DNA from: Pseudohongiella sp.
GTDB lineage: Bacteria > Pseudomonadota > Gammaproteobacteria > Pseudomonadales > Pseudohongiellaceae
NCBI GenBank assembly: GCA_030651695.1
Contig: JAUSCD010000034.1
Span: 20,679 to 84,678 of the forward strand
Reading direction: 5' to 3'
DNA length: 64,000 bases
Shown here one piece after another: positions 1-7,135 of this stretch (position 1 is its first letter; each line of letters starts with the position of its first letter). A program made the translations under genes and the position numbers. Below the pieces are notes generated by a model. The model was not told the origin of the DNA. It made no database searches and saw nothing but the letters and a program-made list of their open reading frames with translations.

Positions 1-623
1 TTGTCTATGTGCTGCAGCAAATATCCGCCCGGCACAAAATCAGGTGTGGCTATCAGTGCATGCAGCAGCGCAATACCCATCAACAACAGTGCCCCACCTC
101 CCAGCGTGTAGGCAAGATAGACTCGGCCGGCTCTCAGCGCAGCCGGCGTACCTCTGTGCACAACCAGAGGAAACGTGGATAACGTGAGCAGTTCATAAAA
201 CAATAAAAACGTGACCAGATTACCGGCCAGTGCCAGTCCGACGGTAGCACTGACACAAAGACTGAAGTACCCGAAAAAGCGCGATCTCAGTGGTGAACCT
301 TCCAGATAACCAATAGCGTAGATGGTTGTCGCCAACCACAAAATGGATGACAGCGTAATAAACTGCAGCGACAAGGCATCACCGTGCAGCACCAGCGGTG
401 CCAACGGCAGGAAGTTCAGTTCGAAACGGAATTCCAGGCCTTGACTGACACCTCTCAGCATCAGCCCCACCAATATCAGTTTGACCACGATACCCGTCAG
501 GTTCAGCACAGTGCGCCGCGTTCTGGCATGCTCCGGCGTTGCAAAAATCAACAAGCCGGGGATCAGCGAACTCAGAATAATCAGCACCGGCAGCGCACTT
601 GTCCAGGTCAGTAATGCAGACAT
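1..623 (-). CDS. Proton-translocating antiporter subunit (MrpD/NuoL family), 3' part missing
   Basis: An open frame begins with ATG at 623 and runs off the left edge, giving about 207 residues without a stop. The translation is almost entirely hydrophobic, with several membrane segments and the motif FYELLTLSTFPLVVH, which resembles the conserved helix of MrpD, MrpA and NuoL-type proton channels. Its ATG shares one base with the stop of the upstream mrpD gene (TAATG), so translation is probably coupled. In the Mrp complex such subunits carry H+ against Na+ across the inner membrane. It is a second ND-type subunit of this operon; whether it corresponds to MrpA-N or to a MrpD duplicate cannot be settled from the fragment. 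Confidence 0.8.
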   Translation of the reverse strand, partial: MSALLTWTSALPVLIILSSLIPGLLIFATPEHARTRRTVLNLTGIVVKLILVGLMLRGVSQGLEFRFELNFLPLAPLVLHGDALSLQFITLSSILWLATTIYAIGYLEGSPLRSRFFGYFSLCVSATVGLALAGNLVTFLLFYELLTLSTFPLVVHRGTPAALRAGRVYLAYTLGGGALLLMGIALLHALIATPDFVPGGYLLQHID

Positions 624-2059
624 TACACGCTACTCCCTGCCAGCAACTGGATCAGCCAGTCACCGGTTAACGCCATACCCCAGACCATCAGCGCGGGTAA
701 CAGCGCCAGCCAATGTCCAACACGATCGGGGCGGATATCAGGTGGGTTGATACGAGCCCGGTCAAAGGAAATTGCCACTACCCGAAAAATATATGCCGCA
801 GACACCAGTGTGCCTAGCAAAACACCAAATGCCCACGGCCAGTTTTGTGGTTCACTCAGCAACGGTTGCAACAACACCCATTTAGCCAGAAACCCTCCGC
901 TTGGAGGCAAACCAATCAGGCTGCCGCCGGCGACTGCAAAGGCGAACATGGCAACCGGAACTGTTTGTGTGGCGCCTCTTAATCCACTGATGCGCTTGGT
1001 TCCCAGTGTTGCCTGCATCTCACCGGCTGCAAGGAACAGGGTGGCTTTTGCGAGACCATGAGCGATTACAAAAAGCCACAAGGCAACGTGCATCTGCGGT
1101 AATTGCCAGGTCAGCAATAAACCCAAAGCCATCATGGCATAACCAAGCTGAGCTACTGTGGAATAAGCCACCAGTGTTTTGATATAGGGGCTGCGCATGG
1201 CGGACAGCCCGCCTGCCACCAAAGCAATCATGCCGGCAATAGCCAATACCGGGCCGATCTGCTGCGCCAGATCTACAGGTGCCACCTCGCTCCATAACAG
1301 AAAAAGAATAAACAGCGGGCCTTTTACAACCAGACCAGACAACAACGCACTCACAGCCGTCGGTGCATTGGCGTGAGCAGCAGGTAACCATAAATGCAAC
1401 GGCCAAAGCGCAGCCTTCAACATTAACCCCGCTGTCATTATCAACAACGCAATGCGGGTGAGCAGATCACTTTGCGTTTGCAATGACAACAGTACAACGT
1501 CAAGCGATCCATAACGCCCGTAAATCAGGGCCACTCCCAGCAAATAGAACAACGATGCCACCAGCGACAGAATCAGATAGTTTGCGGCCGGTTTATACGC
1601 TTTTTTGCCAGCGAGTGCGACCATGGCAACGGCCGTAAGTCCCAATAGTTCCAGCGTGATATAGAGATTAAAAAGATCCGCGGACAACCACAGTGCCGCC
1701 AACGAGCCGTGCAGGAAACTGCTTAGCGGCCAGAAATCACGTGATACTCCTTGTCTGCTGAAAGCGGCGTACACACCAATCAGCACATGCATAAACGCGG
1801 TAAACAGCAGCAGAAGACTGCTAAGTGGATTCAGGCGCAAACGAATGGCAAGACCACTCTCCCAGCCTCCGAGCTCAAGTAATATCGTCTGATTCAATTC
1901 GGCCATTTGCATCAGCGCGAACCAGGCAGCAACAAGACTCAAGGCACTGCAGACAATAGCAATCTGACCTGCATGACGGCTGTCAAGTTTTGGGCCGGCA
2001 AGGGTAAGCAACAAGGCACAGAACAAAGGGACTGACAGGCTGACAAGCGCATAGGTCAC
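623..2059 (-). CDS. mrpD: Na+/H+ antiporter subunit D (MrpD/MnhD)
   Basis: This 478-residue polytopic membrane protein belongs to the proton-conducting NuoM/MrpD family. Visible family features include the LYITLELLGLTAVAMVAL segment near residue 130, a KAALWPLHLWLPAAHANAPT loop near residue 215, and a GGFLAKW segment near residue 390; the lysines and histidines in these helices form the proton path in relatives. The start is GTG at 2059, overlapping the TGA of the preceding mrpC-like gene, and the stop overlaps the next start. It acts in the inner membrane as part of the multi-subunit Mrp antiporter, which supports pH and sodium homeostasis. Confidence 0.9.
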   Translation of the reverse strand: MTYALVSLSVPLFCALLLTLAGPKLDSRHAGQIAIVCSALSLVAAWFALMQMAELNQTILLELGGWESGLAIRLRLNPLSSLLLLFTAFMHVLIGVYAAFSRQGVSRDFWPLSSFLHGSLAALWLSADLFNLYITLELLGLTAVAMVALAGKKAYKPAANYLILSLVASLFYLLGVALIYGRYGSLDVVLLSLQTQSDLLTRIALLIMTAGLMLKAALWPLHLWLPAAHANAPTAVSALLSGLVVKGPLFILFLLWSEVAPVDLAQQIGPVLAIAGMIALVAGGLSAMRSPYIKTLVAYSTVAQLGYAMMALGLLLTWQLPQMHVALWLFVIAHGLAKATLFLAAGEMQATLGTKRISGLRGATQTVPVAMFAFAVAGGSLIGLPPSGGFLAKWVLLQPLLSEPQNWPWAFGVLLGTLVSAAYIFRVVAISFDRARINPPDIRPDRVGHWLALLPALMVWGMALTGDWLIQLLAGSSV

Positions 2060-2382
2060 GGTTTTACGTCCTCTGACAGATCACCATCACCTTTGTTCTC
2101 TGAATCCTGTGAGTGCTGAGCAATGGCCGCTGAGGTAATCAATCTTAGTGCAAGCGCCGTTGCACTGATTGCAACAACCAGACCCGTGACTACCAGCGCA
2201 TGCAGCACCGGATCTGGCGGACTGATGCGTGCGGCCAGAGCGATCATAATCAGAAATGTACCGGCACCCATCAGATTGACAGCTATCAGACGACGGATTG
2301 AATCGGTCGTCATCAGGAGTCCATGCAGTGCGAGCAGAAAAATTGCGGCGCCGACGATTGTGTAGAGTTGCATCGCGCTCAT
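2056..2382 (-). CDS. mrpC: Na+/H+ antiporter subunit C (MrpC/NuoK-like)
   Basis: The product has 108 residues with three predicted membrane helices, the size and layout of MrpC/NuoK proteins. The central motif LIAVNLMGAGTFLIMIALA and the following DPVLHALVVTGLVVAISATALAL stretch match the family, where the DPxxxALxLTxIVI motif is typical. It starts with ATG overlapping the TGA of the upstream MnhB-type gene and ends in a GTGA overlap with mrpD. The short hydrophilic tail after residue 90 is variable in relatives. It is a structural membrane subunit of the antiporter. Confidence 0.9.
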   Translation of the reverse strand: MSAMQLYTIVGAAIFLLALHGLLMTTDSIRRLIAVNLMGAGTFLIMIALAARISPPDPVLHALVVTGLVVAISATALALRLITSAAIAQHSQDSENKGDGDLSEDVKP

Positions 2383-3356
2383 GCCGACAACTCCTCGGGC
2401 TCACCAACAACAAGCAAACTCAATGTCACAGCAATTGAAAGGGTCGCAAACACCTCGATTGCAACAATCAATGCACCTGCCCATTGCACAGGGTAAACAA
2501 GCCAGCCATCACCAAACATTAACGTTGCCAGTGCCACACTCAGAAACACCAGTGCTCCGATATTAACAGCCAACCGAAGTAACAAAGATGACCAGCTCAG
2601 ACCCGGCAATAACCCTGTCAGTCGCAAAATAACCGCAGCGGCTGCCAGCATGGCACCTGCCTGAAACGCACCACCAGCCCCATCCGCGCCGCGCCACAAC
2701 AGGTACCCGCCGGTCAGTACTAACAATGGCGCCAGGAATCTTGCCCATGCCAGCAATAAGGGCCAGGTCTGTTCTATTGTGTTAGCAACAGCTTGCTGAT
2801 TTCTATTCACACCAGGATACAACTGGCGCACACCGGTCAGCGCCAGTAACAGGACCAGTAGCTCAAGCAAGGTATCCCAGGCTCTGAAATTCAGCAGCAC
2901 CGCCGTCACGGGATGTCCCACACCGCTGTCACCCATGGCCGCTGCCACCATTTCAGGCAATGAGGCTGAGTCCGCCGTGACGTTTGCAGAAATACCAGAG
3001 CCAGCAAGCTGCAGTGAGTTGTTATTCAGTATCATGCTGGCAAACATGGCGGTCGTCACCAGCAGAAACAACAAGGAACTTCGAAACCATAACGGGCGGT
3101 GCTCGGTAGACGCTGATTCAGCAGGCAACAAGCGCGCCGCCTGGAGCAACAAAACACCGGTCAGGCCTGCACCGATCGCAGCTTCGGCCAGCGCCAGATC
3201 CGGGGCGCCCAGCCTCGCCCAGATCAAGGCCACCACAAGGCCAAATGCAACAAACAGCGCCATCGCGTCATGCCGAGTTGGCGCGTATAGGGCGCCCCAT
3301 GCCATCAACAACAACAGAGTACTCAGGATGATGTCCGGCATCAGCTCAAACGTCAT
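2379..3356 (-). CDS. mrpB: Fused MbhD (DUF4040), MbhE and MnhB antiporter subunit
   Basis: The 325-residue membrane protein joins three modules that are separate, or lie in the MrpA tail, in other Mrp complexes. Residues about 5-75 carry the DUF4040/MbhD motif APDLALAEAAIGAGLTGVLLL. Residues about 150-180 resemble MbhE (VTAVLLNFRAWDTLLELLVLL). Residues about 205-320 are MnhB-like, with GGYLLWRGADGAGGAFQAG. I chose ATG at 3356 because an AGGGTGG ribosome site lies just upstream; a GTG three codons earlier is the alternative. The fusion explains how the operon supplies the MrpA C-terminal functions without a full-length MrpA in view. Confidence 0.85.
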   Translation of the reverse strand: MTFELMPDIILSTLLLLMAWGALYAPTRHDAMALFVAFGLVVALIWARLGAPDLALAEAAIGAGLTGVLLLQAARLLPAESASTEHRPLWFRSSLLFLLVTTAMFASMILNNNSLQLAGSGISANVTADSASLPEMVAAAMGDSGVGHPVTAVLLNFRAWDTLLELLVLLLALTGVRQLYPGVNRNQQAVANTIEQTWPLLLAWARFLAPLLVLTGGYLLWRGADGAGGAFQAGAMLAAAAVILRLTGLLPGLSWSSLLLRLAVNIGALVFLSVALATLMFGDGWLVYPVQWAGALIVAIEVFATLSIAVTLSLLVVGEPEELSA

Positions 3357-3684
3357 GGTTTCCACCCTGGCGGTTCAGCTCGTCTGTGTCTGCCGCGCGT
3401 GCTTCGAGTTCCAGATTGTAACGCGCCAGCAGCTGGCAATTCACAGCGCCCGATGCCAGCACCAGCAACCAGATTACAAACAGCAAAAGCGCTGTGCCAG
3501 GTGAACCACTTTTGAGCGCCAGACCCAAAGTGAGCAAACCCAGTCCGAGGGTGTCAGTTTTGGTCACGGCATGCAGCCGGCTGTAAACATCGGGGAAGCG
3601 TAGCAAGCCCAAAGCGCCGGTTACAAAAAACACGGTGCCCGCAATCATAAAAATCCAGGCAACAATAACAACCAGCCCACTCAT
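3346..3684 (-). CDS. mrpG: Na+/H+ antiporter subunit G (MrpG/MnhG)
   Basis: This 112-residue protein has three membrane segments and the MnhG signature: GALGLLRFPDVYSRLHAVTK near residue 25, then TLGLGLL. In relatives this region contributes to subunit contacts with MrpE and MrpF. The start is ATG at 3684, overlapping the TGA of mrpF by four bases (ATGA). A longer frame reading back to 3786 lacks family similarity in its first 34 residues and is not used. Its 3' end overlaps the start of the fused MbhD/MbhE/MnhB gene. Confidence 0.9.
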   Translation of the reverse strand: MSGLVVIVAWIFMIAGTVFFVTGALGLLRFPDVYSRLHAVTKTDTLGLGLLTLGLALKSGSPGTALLLFVIWLLVLASGAVNCQLLARYNLELEARAADTDELNRQGGNHDV

Positions 3685-3929
3685 TGCGTACGGCCTCTCA
3701 GCAATTGTACCAGCGCAACGGTGATCACAGCTGCCAGCAATGCCAACAGTAAGGCAACAATCCGCCAGACCGGATCCTGCTGCCATTCAGCCAGCACCAG
3801 CAGGAACGCAATACCTGTAGTACCCAGCATCTGAATTCCCAACAGGCGGTCGGCAGTGCTGGCAGCGTGACTGATACGCCAGAGTCCGGCGACTGCAGTG
3901 ATCAGAATTATGCTGCTTAACCAGATCAT
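3681..3929 (-). CDS. mrpF: Na+/H+ antiporter subunit F (MrpF/MnhF)
   Basis: The 82-residue product has three predicted membrane helices, as expected for MrpF. The segment SHAASTADRLLGIQMLGTTG corresponds to the family's conserved GPTxxDRxxAxxxxG region after helix 1, with the DRL core present. The ATG start overlaps the stop of mrpE (ATGA) and the TGA overlaps the start of mrpG. MrpF helps hold the peripheral E, F and G subunits to the antiporter core. Confidence 0.88.
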   Translation of the reverse strand: MIWLSSIILITAVAGLWRISHAASTADRLLGIQMLGTTGIAFLLVLAEWQQDPVWRIVALLLALLAAVITVALVQLLRGRTQ

Positions 3930-4432
3930 GTCTGATGCTCCCGAGCCCTTAACAACAGCGCCAGGTGAGACTCAAGCCTGGCAATATCACGCTGCCAGTC
4001 CGCGCGTCCGTCAAGCAGATGCACGCGCATACGATGACCATCAATTTTTGCTGCCAGCGTACCCGGTAACAAACCGACAATTGCAGACAGGCTGAGGCTC
4101 ACATCAGCAGAGTCTGTTTTGAGCTCATAGTCCACCCACGCCGGACTGATTGCCAATTTACGGGACAGCGTGCGTAAAGCCACATCAAGGCCACCCGCAA
4201 CAAGCCGCTGCAGGAAAAACAATAAAAATCCGGGAAGATGCCGCCATACCAGAGCCGGAGCGTGCAAGCGTGTTTTGTGTGAGCACACAGAAGCCAGAGC
4301 AATAAACAGGATGCCGAATCCCCAACCCTGGTTCCCGCTCAGCAAGGCCCATAATGCCGCATAAACAACTGCCCATTTCAGGGTGTCAGTTACTCCGTGT
4401 TGTGCGTGACTGAACTCAGTAACTCCCGACAT
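3926..4432 (-). CDS. mrpE: Na+/H+ antiporter subunit E (MrpE/MnhE), first gene of the operon
   Basis: The product has 168 residues, with two N-terminal membrane helices and a soluble C-terminal part carrying SPAWVDYE and a SAIVGLLPGTLAAKIDG segment. That segment is the conserved MrpE 'lxPGT' region. I prefer ATG at 4432 because a strong GGAGG ribosome site sits at the right distance. A TTG start at 4537 would add 35 residues that do not resemble the family. This is the promoter-proximal gene; six downstream genes overlap successively, so the complex is likely made from one message. The upstream 138-bp divergent gap must hold the promoter. Confidence 0.88.
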   Translation of the reverse strand: MSGVTEFSHAQHGVTDTLKWAVVYAALWALLSGNQGWGFGILFIALASVCSHKTRLHAPALVWRHLPGFLLFFLQRLVAGGLDVALRTLSRKLAISPAWVDYELKTDSADVSLSLSAIVGLLPGTLAAKIDGHRMRVHLLDGRADWQRDIARLESHLALLLRAREHQT

Positions 4433-4570
4433 AAAGTCCCTCCTGCCATCCAGATCAACGGCCGAGCCTAACAGGAAAAGACCCGCCATCGCCAGTCCAA
4501 TTGCCTTGTCCGGGCGTATCTCAGGTGTTAACCTCAAAGCCCGTTCATGTCACATCGAGAGGTAGTTGTG

Positions 4571-4948
4571 ATGATCAAGAAAGCATGGACCATTGCCGCC
4601 GGATTGGCGACCACCGTTCTGATTTCAGGTGCTTTTGCCCATCATGGGTGGAACTGGACACAGGACGCACAAACCGAAATGACCGGAACCATTACCAGCA
4701 TCTATATCGGGCCACCCCACCCCCGTCTCGAAATTACCACAGAGGATGGCCCCTGGGCTGTTGATCTGGGCAACCCCAATCAGACCCGGAACGCCGGCTT
4801 CATAGAAGGCTCGGCAGCAGTTGGTGATCAGGTGCTGATTCGGGGACACCGCTCGGCAGATGCCAGTGAAAAACTGATCAAAGCTGTGCGTGCCACCATC
4901 GACGGGCGTCAGTATGATTTCTACCCTGATCTGATCCGCGAAGACTGA
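4571..4948 (+). CDS. Exported DUF6152-type protein
   Basis: The 125-residue product begins MIKKAWTIAAGLATTVLISG followed by AFAHHGW, a clear signal peptide ending at the AFA-H junction. The mature part contains HHGWNW, repeated beta-type strands with TGTITSIYIGPPHP, and VLIRGHRSAD. This pattern matches small periplasmic DUF6152 proteins of unknown function, which have an oligonucleotide-binding-like beta fold. I chose ATG at 4571 because GAGAGG lies upstream and the signal peptide begins there. The next gene follows after 10 bp, so the two are probably co-transcribed. Histidines near the mature N terminus could bind metal, but this is inference. Confidence 0.65.
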   Translation: MIKKAWTIAAGLATTVLISGAFAHHGWNWTQDAQTEMTGTITSIYIGPPHPRLEITTEDGPWAVDLGNPNQTRNAGFIEGSAAVGDQVLIRGHRSADASEKLIKAVRATIDGRQYDFYPDLIRED

Positions 4949-4958
4949 CAGCGCTGTC

Positions 4959-5453
4959 ATGCCAGAGCTGGCTGAGTTCTTAAGCCAATCCCTGGGGCAA
5001 ATCGCCCAATGGCCGCTTGCCTTGTTTCTGAGGCAGTCGGCCTGGGCTTACCCGCTGGTCAATTCACTGCACATACTCTCAATTGGCCTGATTGTCGGGG
5101 CCATCACTACCCTGGATTTGAGATTGCTGGGCGTGTTCCGCGAAATACCCCTTGCGATGCTCGCGCGCCCGCTTGTGCGCGTCGCACAAACAGGTGTTGT
5201 GCTGACTTTGCTGAGTGGAGTTTTGTTGTTTTCTGTGCAACCAGCGAATTACCTGAGCAACTCAGCCTTCCAGATCAAACTCGTATTGATGAGCCTGGCA
5301 ATCCTGAATGCGCTGATCGTTCACCGGCTGCCACAGTGGCAAGGCGCTCTGGACAATGACCGCATCCATCCGGTGCTTGTGACAGGCGCACTACTCTCAC
5401 TTCTGTTGTGGATTCTGACCATTTTGGCCGGGCGCTGGATTGCATTTGTCTGA
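4959..5453 (+). CDS. Four-helix membrane protein, DUF6644/DUF2214-like
   Basis: The 164-residue protein has about four membrane segments. The first contains SAWAYPLVNSLHILSIGLIVG, whose conserved histidine resembles that of DUF6644-type proteins. Later parts include TLDLRLLGVFR and FQIKLVLMSLAILNALIVHR. Relatives are inner-membrane proteins of unknown function that often accompany DUF6152 genes and exported quinoprotein genes; the same grouping is seen here. A haem-binding role for the paired histidines is possible but unproven. It starts ten bases after the DUF6152 gene and has no clear ribosome site of its own beyond GACAGCGC. Confidence 0.6.
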   Translation: MPELAEFLSQSLGQIAQWPLALFLRQSAWAYPLVNSLHILSIGLIVGAITTLDLRLLGVFREIPLAMLARPLVRVAQTGVVLTLLSGVLLFSVQPANYLSNSAFQIKLVLMSLAILNALIVHRLPQWQGALDNDRIHPVLVTGALLSLLLWILTILAGRWIAFV

Positions 5454-5479
5454 ACCGTCTGCAATCAATCATTTTTCAG

Positions 5480-5496
5480 CCACAAGACACTTGTGG
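5480..5496. promoter_or_regulatory. Perfect 7-bp inverted repeat upstream of the exported-protein/VOC/PQQ operon
   Basis: CCACAAG, a 3-bp ACA centre and CTTGTGG form a perfect dyad in the 172-bp gap before the gene at 5626. A TATAAA-like stretch follows at about 5500. The arrangement looks like a dimeric repressor or activator operator. No regulator gene lies next to it, so the binding protein is unknown. Confidence 0.35.
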
Positions 5497-5625
5497 TGTT
5501 TATAAAGCTATGTTGCAATCCCGAACAAAATGCAGGAACCAGACAGAAAAAACCGCAGTTTAATAACAACAACCGGCCTCACCGTAATCCCCGGAAGGCC
5601 ATAAAACTTGCGCAGGAGTCTTGTT

Positions 5626-6639
5626 ATGAAGAATGCAACCTATTGGTTTTCAGGCGCGCTGTTGTTCACTCTGGCATCTCCGGCCCTTGCCAACGATTAT
5701 GTCGCACCGCGCACTGAATGGGGACATCCCGAGCTTCGCGGTGTATGGAACTTCAGTTCATCTATCCCGCTTCAAAGACCTGCCGCACTGGGTGACCGGG
5801 CACTTTACACAATCGAGGAAGTCCGGGCCCAGGAACAGGCACGCATTCAGCGCGAGCAGTCCGGAGTCGAGTTGACCAATCTGATCGGTGGCGTAATCGG
5901 CGGCTATAATGACTTCTGGCTTGAAACCAATCCGCTGGATTTTAATCTGCGCACCTCGCTGATTATTGATCCGCCCAATGGCCGTTTGCCACCGGTAGTG
6001 CCGGGTGCACCCATGGCATACGGCGGACTCGGGCCAGACAGCCCGGGCGAACGGCCCGTGCGATTCACTGTCGGTGGAGTAGGCAAAGCGGGTCCGGAAG
6101 ACAGAGGTTTGTCAGAACGATGCCTGCTCGGATTTAACTCGGTGCCTCCGTTTGAACCCAGTCTTTACAACAACAATCTTCAGATCTTCCAGACTGAAGA
6201 TCATGTAGTCATTTTTAATGAGATGATTCATGAAGCACGTATTGTCCCGATTGACGGCAGTCCGCATATCCCGGCTAATATCACCCAGTGGAACGGGGAT
6301 TCACGTGGCTACTGGGACGGCGACACTCTGGTTGTTGAGTCACGCAACTTCAACACCAAAACCCAGAGCTTTTCCGGAATTGGAGTAAGCTCAGACAAAG
6401 TGCTGACAGAACGCTTTACACGCTCAGGCCAGGATCAGGTGGACTACCGCTTTACAGTGGAAGATTCCAAAGCCTTCACTGCACCGGTCACAGCAGAAAT
6501 CCCGATGTTTCGTATGGATGGCGAACTCTACGAATATGCATGTCACGAAGGCAACTATGGTCTTGTAAATGTGTTGCAGGGTGCGCGGGTTGAAGAAGGC
6601 ACATGGGACTACGAAAATAGCAGGGCCATCAGAAACTGA
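5626..6639 (+). CDS. Exported protein of unknown function, paralogue of the gene at 32180
   Basis: The product has 337 residues with a clear signal peptide (MKNATYWFSGALLFTLASPALAN). The start at 5626 is set by CAGGAG seven bases upstream. I do not recognise an enzymatic domain. Shared blocks with the product at 32180 include RGVWNFSS/SGLWTNAS, GYNDFW, LIDPPNGRLP, LSERCLLGF, EMIHEARIVPI, DSRGYWDGDTLVVE and YEYACHEGNYG near the C terminus. The repeated histidine/acid motifs and the conserved cysteines suggest a folded secreted protein, perhaps metal binding. It lies 15 bp before a VOC gene and a PQQ dehydrogenase, so a role in the periplasmic oxidation of one compound class is plausible. Confidence 0.75.
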   Translation: MKNATYWFSGALLFTLASPALANDYVAPRTEWGHPELRGVWNFSSSIPLQRPAALGDRALYTIEEVRAQEQARIQREQSGVELTNLIGGVIGGYNDFWLETNPLDFNLRTSLIIDPPNGRLPPVVPGAPMAYGGLGPDSPGERPVRFTVGGVGKAGPEDRGLSERCLLGFNSVPPFEPSLYNNNLQIFQTEDHVVIFNEMIHEARIVPIDGSPHIPANITQWNGDSRGYWDGDTLVVESRNFNTKTQSFSGIGVSSDKVLTERFTRSGQDQVDYRFTVEDSKAFTAPVTAEIPMFRMDGELYEYACHEGNYGLVNVLQGARVEEGTWDYENSRAIRN

Positions 6640-6654
6640 GTTACCGGACGGCTG

Positions 6655-7122
6655 ATGATTGAAATTAAAGCGCTCGACCACGTTGTTTTCAGAACCACAC
6701 AGCTGGACAAAATGCTCGCATTTTATTGCGATGTATTGGGCTGCAGGATTGAGCGCGAGTTGCCGCCGGAATCAGGTCTGACACAACTAAGAGCCGGCAA
6801 CTCGCTGATAGATCTGGTGACGGTGGACAGCGAGCTGGGACGGCTGGGTGGCAAACCGCCGTCTCAGGACGGACGGAATGTTGAACACGTCTGCCTGCAG
6901 ATCGCCGCCTGTGATGAGGCAACTCTGCTGAAATTTCTGGATCAACACGCGATCAGACACTCCGCTTTTGAAGACCGCTATGGCGCCCGGGGCATGGGAC
7001 GATCGGTTTACATCAACGACCCCGAAGGCAACGTTATTGAGCTGACACCTCGCCAGTCCACTGAAACCAGTGGGGACGGAGGAGTAGATACTCCTCCGTC
7101 CCCCAAAAATACCCAACAATAA
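6655..7122 (+). CDS. VOC-superfamily (glyoxalase/dioxygenase-fold) protein with a REP-encoded tail
   Basis: The 155-residue protein is a single VOC module with two beta-alpha-beta-beta-beta units. Candidate metal ligands are H9 (DHVVF), H78 (VEHVCL) and E129 (GNVIELT), the positions used in glyoxalase I and extradiol dioxygenase relatives. The substrate is unknown. The last residues, from about G140 (SGDGGVDTPPSPKNTQQ), are encoded by a REP-like palindrome at 7072-7103 and are not part of the fold. The gene lies 15 bp after the exported-protein gene and 13 bp before the PQQ dehydrogenase, suggesting an operon. There is no signal peptide, so it acts in the cytoplasm. Confidence 0.85.
   Translation: MIEIKALDHVVFRTTQLDKMLAFYCDVLGCRIERELPPESGLTQLRAGNSLIDLVTVDSELGRLGGKPPSQDGRNVEHVCLQIAACDEATLLKFLDQHAIRHSAFEDRYGARGMGRSVYINDPEGNVIELTPRQSTETSGDGGVDTPPSPKNTQQ
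7072..7103. repeat. REP-like GGGGACGGAGG palindrome inside the 3' end of the VOC gene
   Basis: Two perfect 15-bp arms (7072-7086 and 7089-7103) are separated by two bases. The left arm starts GGGGACGGAGGAGTA. The element is read in frame as the tail of the VOC protein and lies between two genes of one operon, where it could act as a message-stability hairpin. The same arm sequence recurs across the window. Confidence 0.9.
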
Positions 7123-7135
7123 AAAGGCTTTGTAT

